A stretch of DNA of 64,000 nt, from positions 806,001 to 870,000 of the forward strand of contig NZ_CP101989.1 of NCBI RefSeq assembly GCF_024508275.1, given 5' to 3'. The notes below the pieces were generated by a model that saw only the letters and a list, made by a program, of their open reading frames with translations, was not told where the DNA came from and made no database searches. A program made the translations under genes and the position numbers. Origin of the DNA: Cellulomonas wangsupingiae (lineage in GTDB: Bacteria > Actinomycetota > Actinomycetes > Actinomycetales > Cellulomonadaceae). This document shows positions 25,372 through 34,718 of this stretch, one piece after another. The number at the start of each line of letters is the position of its first letter. Within the stretch, counting starts at the first letter, position 1.

Positions 25372-26670
25372 TCAGGACGTCGCGCGCGCCCAGTGCGTCG
25401 CGACGTCGTACCGGTCCCAGCGGGGCGCGACGGCGCCCTGCCCGTGCGTCGCGTTGACGAGCACCGCGGTCTCGCGCAGCGTCAGGCCCACGAGCCGGGC
25501 GCGCTCCAGCAGCTGGCCGGGGGGCTCGGGGTGGCACGGGGTCGGCAGCGGGAGGGGCCTGCGCACCGCGTCGAGCGCGTGGCGCGCGGACGTGAGCGCG
25601 ACGACGTCGTGCCGCACGGCGTGGTCGACGATCGCGGCGTGCACGGCGCGGTCCGCCGGGTCGACCAGCGCGCCGCGCTCGAGGTGCGGGTCGAGCAGGA
25701 TGGCGTCGACGGGCAGCTCGTCGAAGGCGGCGAGGGGCTCGCGTCCCGAGCCGTAGGCGGTGAGCACGATGCGGTGGCCGCGGCCGCGCAGGGTCCGTAG
25801 CGCCTGGAGCACGTCGTCGAGCCCAGCGAGCCACGCCGACACCCCGACCCACACCCCGGGAGGGCAGTGGTCCACGAGGGCCTGGGCGAGCGTCGCGCGC
25901 GCCTGCCCGGTGCCGGACAGCGCGGCGGACGCGTCCCAGACCACCGGCCCGCCGTCGCGGTCGGGGCCGACGGCGTGGGGGACCGCGGCGTGCAGGGCGA
26001 CGGCGGTGTCCGTGTAGCGCGGCGAGCGGCTCAGGGACAGCAGCCCTTCGGCGCGCTCGGCGTGGGGGCCGTCGGCCCGGGCGGCGTGCAGGCGCACCTG
26101 CGTGCCGAACCGGGCGCCGGTGACGACGTCCCACAGCGTGCGGCGCGACACGTCGGTGGCCGTCCACTGGTCCTGCAGGGGCAGGGTGGCGCGCGGGAGG
26201 ACGAGCCGCTCGACGGCGCGCGCGGTCACGTCGGCCAGGTCCGCCGACGCGCCCTGCGCGGCCGATGCCAGCGGCGTGGGCCCGGCCGCGGGGTCCAGGC
26301 GCCGGTACAGCTCGCCGAGGTGCTCGCGCAGCGACTGGGCGTCGTCCTGCGACGTCGTGACGACGTACGCCGCGGCGGCCTCGCCGATCGCGACGATGCT
26401 GCCGGGTGCGTCCGCCCAGGCCTCGAGCTCGTCGCACAGCCGGCGCTCGACGACGTCGAGCCCGCGGCTGCGTCCGGGCAGGGCGTAGGTCGTCGGGGTG
26501 TCGTATGCCAGGGTGACGACCGTGACGACCTCGTCGTCCGTACGGGCGCCCGAGCACTCGGGGTGCAGGGAGACCCCGGCCGCGCGGTGGGTCACGGGGT
26601 CGAGCGTGGACGCGAGCAGGTGCTCGACCATCAGGGCGTCGCTCGCGACGTCCCAACCAGACCCTTGCAT
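25372..26670 (-). CDS. degenerate EAL-like domain protein
   Basis: A 432-residue protein. The second half (about 160-410) has the outline of an EAL domain: the segment GVSAWLAGLDDVLQALRTLR followed by VDAILLDPHLERGAL occupies the place of the DDFGTG and KIDRS motifs, but the Glu-Ala-Leu signature, the Asp pair and the catalytic Lys are missing, so phosphodiesterase activity is not expected. The first half is an unrecognised sensor-like region with one conserved-looking AAYVVTTSQDDAQSL block. It may bind c-di-GMP or a protein partner. Divergent from the MarR gene. The family call is tentative. Confidence 0.55.
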   Translation of the reverse strand: MQGSGWDVASDALMVEHLLASTLDPVTHRAAGVSLHPECSGARTDDEVVTVVTLAYDTPTTYALPGRSRGLDVVERRLCDELEAWADAPGSIVAIGEAAAAYVVTTSQDDAQSLREHLGELYRRLDPAAGPTPLASAAQGASADLADVTARAVERLVLPRATLPLQDQWTATDVSRRTLWDVVTGARFGTQVRLHAARADGPHAERAEGLLSLSRSPRYTDTAVALHAAVPHAVGPDRDGGPVVWDASAALSGTGQARATLAQALVDHCPPGVWVGVSAWLAGLDDVLQALRTLRGRGHRIVLTAYGSGREPLAAFDELPVDAILLDPHLERGALVDPADRAVHAAIVDHAVRHDVVALTSARHALDAVRRPLPLPTPCHPEPPGQLLERARLVGLTLRETAVLVNATHGQGAVAPRWDRYDVATHWARATS

Positions 26671-26745
26671 CGATTCACCCTCCCCGGCCCTGACTGTTCC
26701 CCACCCTGACCTGCGGATGCAAGCGCCGAGAGGGTGAACTCATGA

Positions 26746-26764
26746 CTTGCAGTAATGATGTAAG
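26746..26764. promoter_or_regulatory. putative MarR operator overlapping the -10
   Basis: The imperfect palindrome CTTGCA-N7-TGTAAG (one mismatch in 6) overlaps the TAAGGT -10 (26761-26766) of the marR-MFS operon. Its size and place fit autorepression by a MarR dimer. It lies in an A/T-rich island rare in this genome. Confidence 0.45.
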
Positions 26765-26766
26765 GT
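26761..26766 (+). promoter_or_regulatory. -10 element of marR-MFS operon
   Basis: TAAGGT followed by 8 nt and the GTG start of the MarR gene, again leaderless. Confidence 0.45.
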
Positions 26767-26774
26767 AACGACCT

Positions 26775-27212
26775 GTGCCCACGATCTCTGCCCCCGCCGA
26801 CCTCGCCCTCGCCGCCGACCTGCGCGTGACCCTCGGGCGGGCCGTGCGGCGCATCAAGGCGGAGCGCGGCGAGGCCGGACTGTCCGACCCCCAGTTCAAC
26901 GTCCTCGCGATCCTGCTGCGCGAGGGCCCTACGAGCCCCGGCCGCCTCGCGGAGCACGAGCGGATCGCGGCACCGGCCATGACGCGCACGGTCGGCTGCC
27001 TCGCCGACCGCGGGCTCGTCAGCAAGCAGGAGCACCCCACGGACGGCCGCCAGGTCGTCGTCAGCCTCACCCCCGAGGGTGAGGCCGAGGTCCAGGAGAC
27101 GCGCCGCCGCCGGGACGCCTGGCTGTCGGCGCGCCTCGCCGGCCTGACCGCGGACGAGCGCGCCACGCTCGTGGACGCGGCCGAGCTCCTCCGGAGGATC
27201 ACCGCGTCGTGA
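26775..27212 (+). CDS. MarR family transcriptional regulator
   Basis: A 145-residue dimeric winged-helix regulator: N-terminal dimerisation helix, recognition region TSPGRLAEHERIAAPAMTRT (about 55-75), wing with PTDGRQVVVSLTPEG (about 93-107) and a C-terminal dimerisation helix. Start GTG at 26775. The MFS gene begins inside its stop codon (GTGA overlap), so the regulator most likely controls that exporter in response to a substrate. A candidate operator lies over the promoter. Confidence 0.92.
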   Translation: MPTISAPADLALAADLRVTLGRAVRRIKAERGEAGLSDPQFNVLAILLREGPTSPGRLAEHERIAAPAMTRTVGCLADRGLVSKQEHPTDGRQVVVSLTPEGEAEVQETRRRRDAWLSARLAGLTADERATLVDAAELLRRITAS

Positions 27213-28582
27213 GTGCCACGTTCTCCTCCCTCTCCTTCCGCAACTACCGCCTGTGGTTCGCCGGTGCGCTCGTCGCCAACGTCGGCACCTGGATGCAGCG
27301 TGTCGCGCAGGACTGGCTCGTCCTGACCGAGCTCACCGACGAGTCCGGCGTGGCGGTCGGCATCACCACAGCCCTGCAGTTCGCCCCGACGCTCGTGCTG
27401 TCCGCCTGGGCGGGCCTCCTCGCCGACCGCTTCGACCGGCGCAAGCTGCTCGTCGCCACGCAGGTCGCGCAGGCCGTCCTCGCGGCGGGCCTCGGTGCGC
27501 TCGTCCTGTCCGGCCACGCGCAGCTGTGGCAGGTGTACGCCTTCGCCGGGATGCTCGGCGTCGTCACGGCGATCGACGGTCCGGTCCGCCAGACGTTCGT
27601 CGCCGAGCTCGTGCCCGCCGGTCGCCTGTCGAACGCGGTGGGGCTCAACAGCGCGTCCTTCAACGCCGCGCGCCTCGTCGGGCCCGGGCTCGCCGGCCTG
27701 CTCATCGCCGCCGTCGGCAGCGGCTGGGTCTTCGTCATCAACGCCGCGACGTTCGCCGCGACGATCTTCTCGCTGACCCTCATGCGCCGCGCGGAGCTGT
27801 ACCCGATGCCGCAGGCGTCACGCGCCAAGGGCCAGATCCGCGAGGGCATCGCCTACGTGCGCGGACGCTCGGACATCATCGTCATCATGGTCGTCGTCGG
27901 CGTCGTGTCGACGTTCGGCCTGAACTTCCAGCTGACCAGCGCGCTGATGGCCCGCACCGAGTTCGGCCGCGGCGCGCAGGAGTACGGCATCCTCGGGTCC
28001 GTCCTGGCGATCGGCTCGCTCACCGGCGCGCTGCTCGCCGCCCGGCGCGAGCGGCCGCGCGTCCGGCTGGTCATCGGGTCGGCGTTCGCCTTCGGCATCG
28101 CGACGGGCGTCATGGCGCTCATGCCGACGTACGCGTCGTTCGCCGTGGCCTGCATCCCCGTCGGCTTCGCGTCGCTGACGATGATGACGGCGGCGAACAC
28201 CAGCATCCAGATGTCCACCGACCCCAAGATGCGCGGGCGCGTCATGTCCCTCTACATGGTGGTCTTCCTCGGCGCGACGCCCGTCGGGTCACCGATCGTC
28301 GGGTGGATCGGCGAGACGTTCGGTGCGCGCTGGTCCATCGGCGTCGGCTCCATCTCGGCGATCCTCGTCTCCGTGGCGGCCGCCTGGTGGGCCCGCAGCC
28401 ACTGGGGCGTGCAGGTCCGGTACCACGTCACGACGCGCCCCCACGTCGAGGTGCTGCACCCCCAGGACAGGGAGGGTGCGCTGCCGGGGGAGAGCGCCAC
28501 CGAGGCCGGGGAGCGTCGTGCGGCCACCGCGCCGGCGCGCGTCGGCGCGCAGGACGCGTCGGACGCCCAGCACGCCGCCTGA
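27209..28582 (+). CDS. MFS transporter, drug-efflux type
   Basis: A 457-residue transporter with about 12 TM segments. It opens with FSSLSFRNYRLWFAGALVANVGTWMQRVAQDWLV, typical of the enterobactin-exporter-like (EntS/MFS_3) group; the loop 2-3 motif reads GLLADRFDRRKLL. A polar 50-residue tail follows the last helix. GTG start overlaps the MarR stop by 4 bp. Export of a toxic compound sensed by the MarR partner is the likely job; the substrate is unknown. Confidence 0.92.
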   Translation: MSATFSSLSFRNYRLWFAGALVANVGTWMQRVAQDWLVLTELTDESGVAVGITTALQFAPTLVLSAWAGLLADRFDRRKLLVATQVAQAVLAAGLGALVLSGHAQLWQVYAFAGMLGVVTAIDGPVRQTFVAELVPAGRLSNAVGLNSASFNAARLVGPGLAGLLIAAVGSGWVFVINAATFAATIFSLTLMRRAELYPMPQASRAKGQIREGIAYVRGRSDIIVIMVVVGVVSTFGLNFQLTSALMARTEFGRGAQEYGILGSVLAIGSLTGALLAARRERPRVRLVIGSAFAFGIATGVMALMPTYASFAVACIPVGFASLTMMTAANTSIQMSTDPKMRGRVMSLYMVVFLGATPVGSPIVGWIGETFGARWSIGVGSISAILVSVAAAWWARSHWGVQVRYHVTTRPHVEVLHPQDREGALPGESATEAGERRAATAPARVGAQDASDAQHAA

Positions 28583-28658
28583 CCGCGCACGCCGCCTGAC
28601 CGCGCGCGGCCTGGCCGCGCGGGGGGTGTGCAGCCGATCGGGCGGCCCGCGGGGTGAA

Positions 28659-28678
28659 ACATCCGGCCCCCCGGATGT
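28659..28678. repeat. hairpin acatccgg-cccc-ccggatgt
   Basis: Perfect 8-bp inverted repeat with a 4-nt loop, preceded directly by GGGGTGAA. It lies 76 bp after the MFS stop and 30 bp before the DUF4012 start, so it may be a terminator or an operator. Its upstream neighbour heptamer GGGTGAA recurs in nearby intergenic regions. Confidence 0.45.
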
Positions 28679-28696
28679 CCGGAAGGTCCGACGTGT

Positions 28697-28702
28697 CACG
28701 AT
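28697..28702 (+). promoter_or_regulatory. -10-like element, leaderless start
   Basis: CACGAT is followed by 6 nt and the GTG of the DUF4012 gene. Confidence 0.35.
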
Positions 28703-28708
28703 CGTCCC

Positions 28709-30541
28709 GTGGGTGCGACCGAGGTGGCGGCCGAGCCGGCCGACGCGGCCGACGGCGACGCGACGCCCGGCGGCGCCGCGCCCGCGCACGTCCCCGGACG
28801 TCCGGAGGGCCGGCGGCGCCGGGCCGGACGGACCGCCGCGCGGGTCGTCGCGGTCGTCGTCGTCGCACTTCTGCTCGCCGGAGGCTGGCTGGCGTTCCGC
28901 GCGTGGCAGGCCGTGTCCGCGCTGCAGGACGCGCGCGCCCTCGTCGCGGGCGTCGAGGTGGACGCGGCGGCCGTCGGCGACGGGACGGTCGACCTGGACC
29001 GGTTGCGCGCGTCGACGTCGGCCGCCGCCGCCGCGACGTCCGACCCGGTGTGGCGCGCCGCCGAGGTGGTGCCGTGGGCGGGCGACCAGCTCGAGGCCGT
29101 CCGTGTCGTGTCCACGTCGCTCGACACCGTCGTCGCGGGCGCGCTGCCCGCGGTGAGCGACCTGCGGGCGCTGCTCGACGGCGGCCTGCGCGGACCCGAC
29201 GGGCGGGTCGACGTCGCGGCCCTGCGCGCCCTCGCCGACCAGGTGCGGACGGCCTCCGTCGGTGCCGCCGACGCGCACGCGGACGTCGCCGCGCTCGACG
29301 CCGACGCGCTGGTCGGGCCCCTGGCCGGGCCCGTGCGCGACGTGCAGGACGTCCTGGCCCGCCTCGACGCGGGGCTCGGCCCGGCCGGCCGTGTGGCAGG
29401 CGTGCTCCCCGCGATGCTCGGGGCCGACGGCCCGCGCACCTACCTCGTGCTCGCGCTGAACACCGCCGAGCTGCGCGCCGCGGGCGGGATCGTGGGCACG
29501 GTCGTCGCGGTGCGCGTCGAGGACGGGGCGGTGAGCGTCGTCGACCGGCGCACGACCGCCGACCTGCCCCCGCTCGCCGAGCCCGTCGTGCCGCTGACCG
29601 ACGAGGAGCTCGGGACGTGGGGCGACCGCCTCGGGCGGTGGGTCCAGAACGCCGTCCTCACGCCGGACTTCCCCCGCACGGCCGAGCTCGTCGCGGCCCG
29701 CTGGGCGCGCGACGTCGGCGGCACGGTCGACGGCGTGGTCGCGACGGACCCGCTGGCGGTCGGCGGGCTCGTGGGTGCCACGGGACCCGTCCCGGACCCC
29801 GACGGCGGCGTGCTCACCGGCGCCGGCCTCGTCACCACGCTGCTGCGCGACGCCTACGTGCGCCACCCGGACAGCGCCGGCTCGGACGCGTACTTCGGCG
29901 CGGTGGCCGCCGCGGTGGTGGAAGCGGTCGACTCCGGGGCGGGCAGCACGCAGGCGCTGTTCGCCGCGGGTCGCACGGCCGTCGACGAGCGACGCCTGCG
30001 GGTGTGGTCCGCCCACCCCGAGGAGCAGGAGCGCCTCGCCGCGACGGTCGCCGGCGGTGCGTTCACGTCACCCACGTTCGCCCACCAGCCCGGCCTGTTC
30101 CTCGACGACGCGACCCAGGGCAAGCTCGGCGCGTACCTCAGCACGGACCTCACGTTCCGCGACGCCCGCTGCACCGACCCGGCGCCGCGCGTGACCGCCG
30201 TGCTCGGCCTCGACTTCCGGCCGCCCGAGGGCGTGGCGTCGTGGGGACACCTCGTCACCGGTGTGCCCGGCCCGCAGGTGCCGCTCGGGACCCTGCTCAC
30301 CACGGTCTCCGTGTGGTCCGCGCAGGACGGTCCGCCGCTCGTCGTCGCGCGCGACGGGGCACCCGCCACCGGCAGCGTGACGACCGTCGAGGGCCGCACC
30401 GTGCAGCAGGTGGGCTCGCGCCTCGCGCCGGGCGGCACGCAGGAGGTCGCCGTGGACCTGCCCCTGCGCGACGGCGCGGTCACGCTCTGGACCACGCCCA
30501 CCCTGACCTCGCCCGGGGTCGCGGTGTTCCGCTGCGGCTGA
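28709..30541 (+). CDS. DUF4012 domain-containing membrane-anchored protein
   Basis: A 610-residue protein. A 40-residue cytosolic Arg-rich lead precedes one TM segment (about 43-62, ARVVAVVVVALLLAGGWLAF). The large outside part matches DUF4012 proteins: YLVLALNTAELRAAGGIVG about residue 248, later PDFPRTAELVAARWARD and a SAGSDAYFGAV block. Related proteins often sit in polysaccharide or surface-related gene regions, but no function is established. Start GTG at 28709, 6 nt after a CACGAT -10. The next gene is also a surface protein. Confidence 0.85.
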   Translation: MGATEVAAEPADAADGDATPGGAAPAHVPGRPEGRRRRAGRTAARVVAVVVVALLLAGGWLAFRAWQAVSALQDARALVAGVEVDAAAVGDGTVDLDRLRASTSAAAAATSDPVWRAAEVVPWAGDQLEAVRVVSTSLDTVVAGALPAVSDLRALLDGGLRGPDGRVDVAALRALADQVRTASVGAADAHADVAALDADALVGPLAGPVRDVQDVLARLDAGLGPAGRVAGVLPAMLGADGPRTYLVLALNTAELRAAGGIVGTVVAVRVEDGAVSVVDRRTTADLPPLAEPVVPLTDEELGTWGDRLGRWVQNAVLTPDFPRTAELVAARWARDVGGTVDGVVATDPLAVGGLVGATGPVPDPDGGVLTGAGLVTTLLRDAYVRHPDSAGSDAYFGAVAAAVVEAVDSGAGSTQALFAAGRTAVDERRLRVWSAHPEEQERLAATVAGGAFTSPTFAHQPGLFLDDATQGKLGAYLSTDLTFRDARCTDPAPRVTAVLGLDFRPPEGVASWGHLVTGVPGPQVPLGTLLTTVSVWSAQDGPPLVVARDGAPATGSVTTVEGRTVQQVGSRLAPGGTQEVAVDLPLRDGAVTLWTTPTLTSPGVAVFRCG

Positions 30542-30555
30542 CCGGCTCCCCGAGG

Positions 30556-30589
30556 GGGTGAACTGTGCCCGGTCTGTCCTGGTTCACCC
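30556..30589. repeat. inverted repeat GGGTGAAC ... GTTCACCC
   Basis: Perfect 8-bp arms (30556-30563 and 30582-30589) spaced 26 bp centre to centre, in front of the sortase-type surface protein gene. The spacing of about two and a half helical turns could suit a regulator dimer or two half-sites. Confidence 0.4.
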
Positions 30590-30664
30590 GGATGATGGTA
30601 TGGTCCGCGGCTCACTCGGGGCGAAGATGATGCCGATATGTCCGAATCGGCGAGGGAGCCAGCC

Positions 30665-31357
30665 ATGCGCGCGTCGTCCAAGGTCTGCACCGTGGCAGGC
30701 CTCCTCCTCGTGGCGGTCGGACTGGGTCCGGCTGCGTCCGCCGTGGCCGTCGCGCCGACGCAGGCCGTGGCACCCGGTGGGTGCGCACCCGCCGACGGGT
30801 ACGGGCCCGAGCTGCCGTGCGAGGTCGACATCTCGCTGCTGACACCGGTGTGCGACAACGACGTGCCACGCCTGCGGTACGCCGTGGCCCCGGTCGGCAC
30901 CGACGCCACGACGGTCACCGTCACGTTCGTCAACCCCGACGGCGACGACGTCGTCTACACCGACCAGCCCCTGACGGGCGCCGTGCTGTGGCCGGGCGCC
31001 GTCGTCGACGCGACCGGCAGGCCCGTCGACTGGCCCGGCTGGCGCCTCGAGGACGGCGTGTGGGTCCAGGGCGACGAGTACGACTGGGTCCGGCCGTCCG
31101 TCGAGGTGTCGTTCGCGGTCAACCCCACGACGTCCGCCGTGGTCGCCTACCCGCCGTCGAGCCCCGTGTGCGCCGGGCAGCCCGAGCGCTCGGACGTCCT
31201 CGTGGCCGGTGCCGAGCCTGCCGCGGCCGCGCCGGCCGAGCGGGCCGAGGTGCTGTCCGCGACCGGGTCGTCCGCCGGGCCCGTCGTGCTCGTCGCCACG
31301 GGGCTGCTGCTCGCCGGTGCCGCCGGGGTGCTGGTGGCCCGCCGCCGCCGCGCCTGA
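30665..31357 (+). CDS. secreted surface protein with LSATG sortase-type motif
   Basis: A 230-residue protein with a signal peptide (about 1-27, SSKVCTVAGLLLVAVGLGPA), a Cys-containing outer domain rich in Asp, Val and Pro with tryptophans (WPGWRLEDGVWVQGDEYDW), and a C-terminal anchor made of LSATGSS, a hydrophobic stretch (VVLVATGLLLAGAAGVLV) and ARRRRA. LAxTG-like motifs are used by class E sortases of high-GC actinobacteria, so wall attachment is likely. Start: ATG at 30665, chosen because GAGGGAG lies 5-6 nt upstream and the signal peptide follows; an in-frame ATG 9 codons earlier is possible. Outer-domain function unknown. Confidence 0.8.
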   Translation: MRASSKVCTVAGLLLVAVGLGPAASAVAVAPTQAVAPGGCAPADGYGPELPCEVDISLLTPVCDNDVPRLRYAVAPVGTDATTVTVTFVNPDGDDVVYTDQPLTGAVLWPGAVVDATGRPVDWPGWRLEDGVWVQGDEYDWVRPSVEVSFAVNPTTSAVVAYPPSSPVCAGQPERSDVLVAGAEPAAAAPAERAEVLSATGSSAGPVVLVATGLLLAGAAGVLVARRRRA

Positions 31358-31367
31358 CGCGTCGCTC

Positions 31368-31396
31368 GGGAGCCCTGCCCGGTCGGCCGGGCTCCC
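31368..31396. terminator. terminator hairpin between convergent genes
   Basis: Stem gggagccc (31368-31375) with gggctccc (31389-31396) and an inner partly paired loop, between the surface protein gene and serC. Confidence 0.6.
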
Positions 31397-31415
31397 CACC
31401 TCGGCCCGTCCGGGC

Positions 31416-32618
<1,203 letters not shown>

Positions 32619-32619
32619 C

Positions 32620-32625
32620 TACCCT
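32620..32625 (+). promoter_or_regulatory. -10-like element of the IdeR-type gene
   Basis: TACCCT gives a 5' leader of about 50 nt before the GTG at 32684, which has its own GGGAGG site. Confidence 0.4.
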
Positions 32626-32683
32626 GGGCGGAGCACGCGGCACCGGGTTCCGGGCCGCCGGACGCGACGTGGGAGGCCGAGCG

Positions 32684-33373
32684 GTGAGCGACCTGATCGA
32701 CACGACCGAGATGTATCTCAAGACGATCTACGAGCTCACCGAGGAAGGCATCACCCCCCTGCGCGCGCGCATCGCCGAGCGGCTCGGCCACTCCGGCCCG
32801 ACCGTGTCCCAGACGGTCGCCCGCATGGAGCGCGACGGCCTCGTGGTCGTCACCGGGGACCGCCACCTCGAGCTGACCGAGGTCGGCCTGACGAAGGCCG
32901 TGCGCGTGATGCGCAAGCACCGCCTCGCCGAGCGTCTGCTCACCGACGTCATCGGGCTGGACTGGCCGCACGTCCACGAGGAGGCGTGCCGCTGGGAGCA
33001 CGTGATGAGCGAGCGCGTCGAGAAGCGCCTCGCCGCGCTCCTCGACCACCCGCACTTCGACCCGTACGGCAACCCGATCCCCGGGCTCGACGAGATCGGC
33101 GAGGAGCGGACCGACGTCCGGTTCCTCGACGGCGTCGTCCCGCTGACGGGACTCGGCGCCGCGCCCGACGGGTCCGCGGTCGTCGCGCGCATCGGTGAGC
33201 CGCTGCAGGTCGACGTCGAGCTGCTCGTGCGCCTCGCGGACGCGGGCGTGCTGCCGGGTGCGCAGGTCACGGTCGAGAGGTCGCCCGGCGTCGTGACGGT
33301 CGGCGTCCCGGGCTCGGGCACCGTGCTCGACCTCCCGGTCGACGTGGCCCGGCACATCTTCATCGGCGCCTGA
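32684..33373 (+). CDS. ideR: DtxR/IdeR family metal-dependent regulator
   Basis: A 229-residue iron-responsive repressor. The N-terminal half is very close to IdeR/DtxR: DTTEMYLKTIYELTEEG, the recognition helix GHSGPTVSQTVARMERDGL, HRLAERLL and EEACRWEHVMSE, which include the metal ligands (Cys and Glu/His of CRWEHV, His of RKHRL). The C-terminal part is the SH3/FeoA-like domain. GTG start at 32684 with GGGAGG 7 nt upstream; the open frame to the left is not used. No siderophore or iron transport genes are in the window, so its targets lie elsewhere. Confidence 0.9.
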   Translation: MSDLIDTTEMYLKTIYELTEEGITPLRARIAERLGHSGPTVSQTVARMERDGLVVVTGDRHLELTEVGLTKAVRVMRKHRLAERLLTDVIGLDWPHVHEEACRWEHVMSERVEKRLAALLDHPHFDPYGNPIPGLDEIGEERTDVRFLDGVVPLTGLGAAPDGSAVVARIGEPLQVDVELLVRLADAGVLPGAQVTVERSPGVVTVGVPGSGTVLDLPVDVARHIFIGA

Positions 33374-33462
33374 GAGGCGCCCTGCGCCGGCGGGGCGGCG
33401 GCGTGTCGCGCGGCGTGTCGGACAGGTGTCCATGATCTTCGCGAGATCTCCGTGATCAGAGC

Positions 33463-33492
33463 GTGACAATCGCGCGGCCAGTCATGTACGTT
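33463..33492 (+). promoter_or_regulatory. promoter of riboswitch-NlpC/P60 unit
   Basis: GTGACA (33463-33468) and TACGTT (33487-33492), 18 nt apart, resemble -35 and -10 boxes. The start would lie near 33499, giving a 5' leader of about 260 nt that holds the riboswitch. Confidence 0.45.
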
Positions 33493-33535
33493 CGTCCTGC
33501 TTCTCGGAACCCTCCTCTGGGAAGCCCTCGAGCGG

Positions 33536-33745
33536 AACGCCGAACCCTGCCGCCGCTCGCAGGTCCGTACGACTCGCCGGCAGGGGCGGGGGAACCATGA
33601 TGGCGGGCACCGCTCACGCGGTGTCCTTGGGGTGAAGCCGGGAGACGGCACGACAGGCCGCACACATCGTGTGAGGCAGGACGTGACGGATGACCGGCCG
33701 GGTGTTCTCCCACCCGAACCCGACAGCTCACCTCGCAGGCGCCAG
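33536..33745 (+). promoter_or_regulatory. c-di-AMP (ydaO-yuaA) riboswitch
   Basis: The leader carries the conserved blocks of this RNA in the right order: GGGGGAACCA (about 33588-33597), a GC hairpin (ccgctcacgcgg), GGGGTGAAGCC (about 33629-33639), and near the 3' end CCCGAACCCGACAGCTCACC (33713-33732) with TCGCAGGCG. In actinobacteria this riboswitch class is found before genes for wall hydrolases such as NlpC/P60 and Rpf proteins, as here. High c-di-AMP is expected to lower expression. The exact 5' edge is uncertain. Confidence 0.88.
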
Positions 33746-33758
33746 GAGAGGCACCACG

Positions 33759-34535
33759 TTGTCCGAAAGCATCACCCGGGCGCGCCACCGCGCCGCGCGT
33801 CGTCCCTCGACGCCGCTGACCGAGCTGGCATGCGCTGCGTCCGAGCAGATGGGCACCGTCGGACGACGGACCGTCGTCGTCGCCGCGTCCTCCGGCCTCA
33901 TGGTCTCCATGTTCGCCACCACGACGCACGCAGCCGACCGCGACGCCGCCCCGGCGCTCGCCGCCGTCGACACGGCGGCCCTCACGGCCTCCGCGCGTGC
34001 CGTCCTCAACACGTCGCCCGTCGTGGCCTCGCCGGCCGAGGCCGTCTTCACGGTCGACGCGCCGACGGTCACCGCCGAGAAGCCGGCTCCGCCGCCCGCG
34101 CCGGAGCCCGTGCGCACGCGTGCCGCGTCCCGCACGGCCGAGCGCGCCGCCGACACGACGGCCCCGTCCCAGGCCGCCAGCAACCCGATCCCGCAGTCGG
34201 TCTCCGGCAACGCGGTGCTCGAGATCGCCGCCCGCTACGTGGGCGTCCCGTACGTCTCCGGCGGCTCGACGCCCGACGGCTTCGACTGCTCGGGCTTCAC
34301 GTCGTACGTGTACGCGCAGCTCGGCATCTCGCTGCCGCGCACCTCGTCGGCCCAGCGCAACGCCGGCACGGTCGTCTCCCGTGCCGACGCCCAGCCCGGT
34401 GACCTGATCTGGAGCCCTGGCCACATCGGCATCTACGCCGGTGGCAACCAGATGATCGACGCGCCGCGCCCCGGCAAGACGGTCCAGTTCCGCTCGATCT
34501 GGCAGAGCAACCCCACCTTCATCCGGGTCGGCTGA
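33759..34535 (+). CDS. NlpC/P60 peptidoglycan endopeptidase
   Basis: A 258-residue secreted wall hydrolase cutting peptide stems. A hydrophobic export segment (about 37-58, RRTVVVAASSGLMVSMFATTTHAA) is followed by a Pro/Ala linker (about 95-145) and the NlpC/P60 domain (about 148-258) with nucleophile C177 in DGFDCSGFTSYVY and H222 in SPGHIGIYAG. The start is a TTG at 33759: AGGAGAGG lies 7 nt upstream and all earlier in-frame codons lie inside the riboswitch. It ends at a strong terminator. The riboswitch links wall turnover to c-di-AMP. Confidence 0.9.
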   Translation: MSESITRARHRAARRPSTPLTELACAASEQMGTVGRRTVVVAASSGLMVSMFATTTHAADRDAAPALAAVDTAALTASARAVLNTSPVVASPAEAVFTVDAPTVTAEKPAPPPAPEPVRTRAASRTAERAADTTAPSQAASNPIPQSVSGNAVLEIAARYVGVPYVSGGSTPDGFDCSGFTSYVYAQLGISLPRTSSAQRNAGTVVSRADAQPGDLIWSPGHIGIYAGGNQMIDAPRPGKTVQFRSIWQSNPTFIRVG

Positions 34536-34546
34536 CCCGATGCCGC

Positions 34547-34582
34547 GAGGCCCCGACGACGTCCGCGTCGTCGGGGCCTCGT
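34547..34582 (+). terminator. strong terminator after NlpC/P60 gene
   Basis: Perfect 15-bp stem (34547-34561 with 34568-34582) and a 6-nt loop, 11 bp after the stop. Confidence 0.8.
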
Positions 34583-34635
34583 CGCGTCCCGGGACGGTCG
34601 TCCGGGAGACCGCCTGAGCACCATGGGGGTGCGCG

Positions 34636-34641
34636 TACCCT
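34636..34641 (+). promoter_or_regulatory. -10-like element of HNH gene
   Basis: TACCCT, 77 nt before the GTG at 34719. Confidence 0.35.
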
Positions 34642-34718
34642 GGTCCCGCATCCACGCTGTTCCTTCTCGTCCCGGGCCGGCAGCCAGCCGGCCCGACCCC
34701 CGAGGTCAGGAGTGCACC

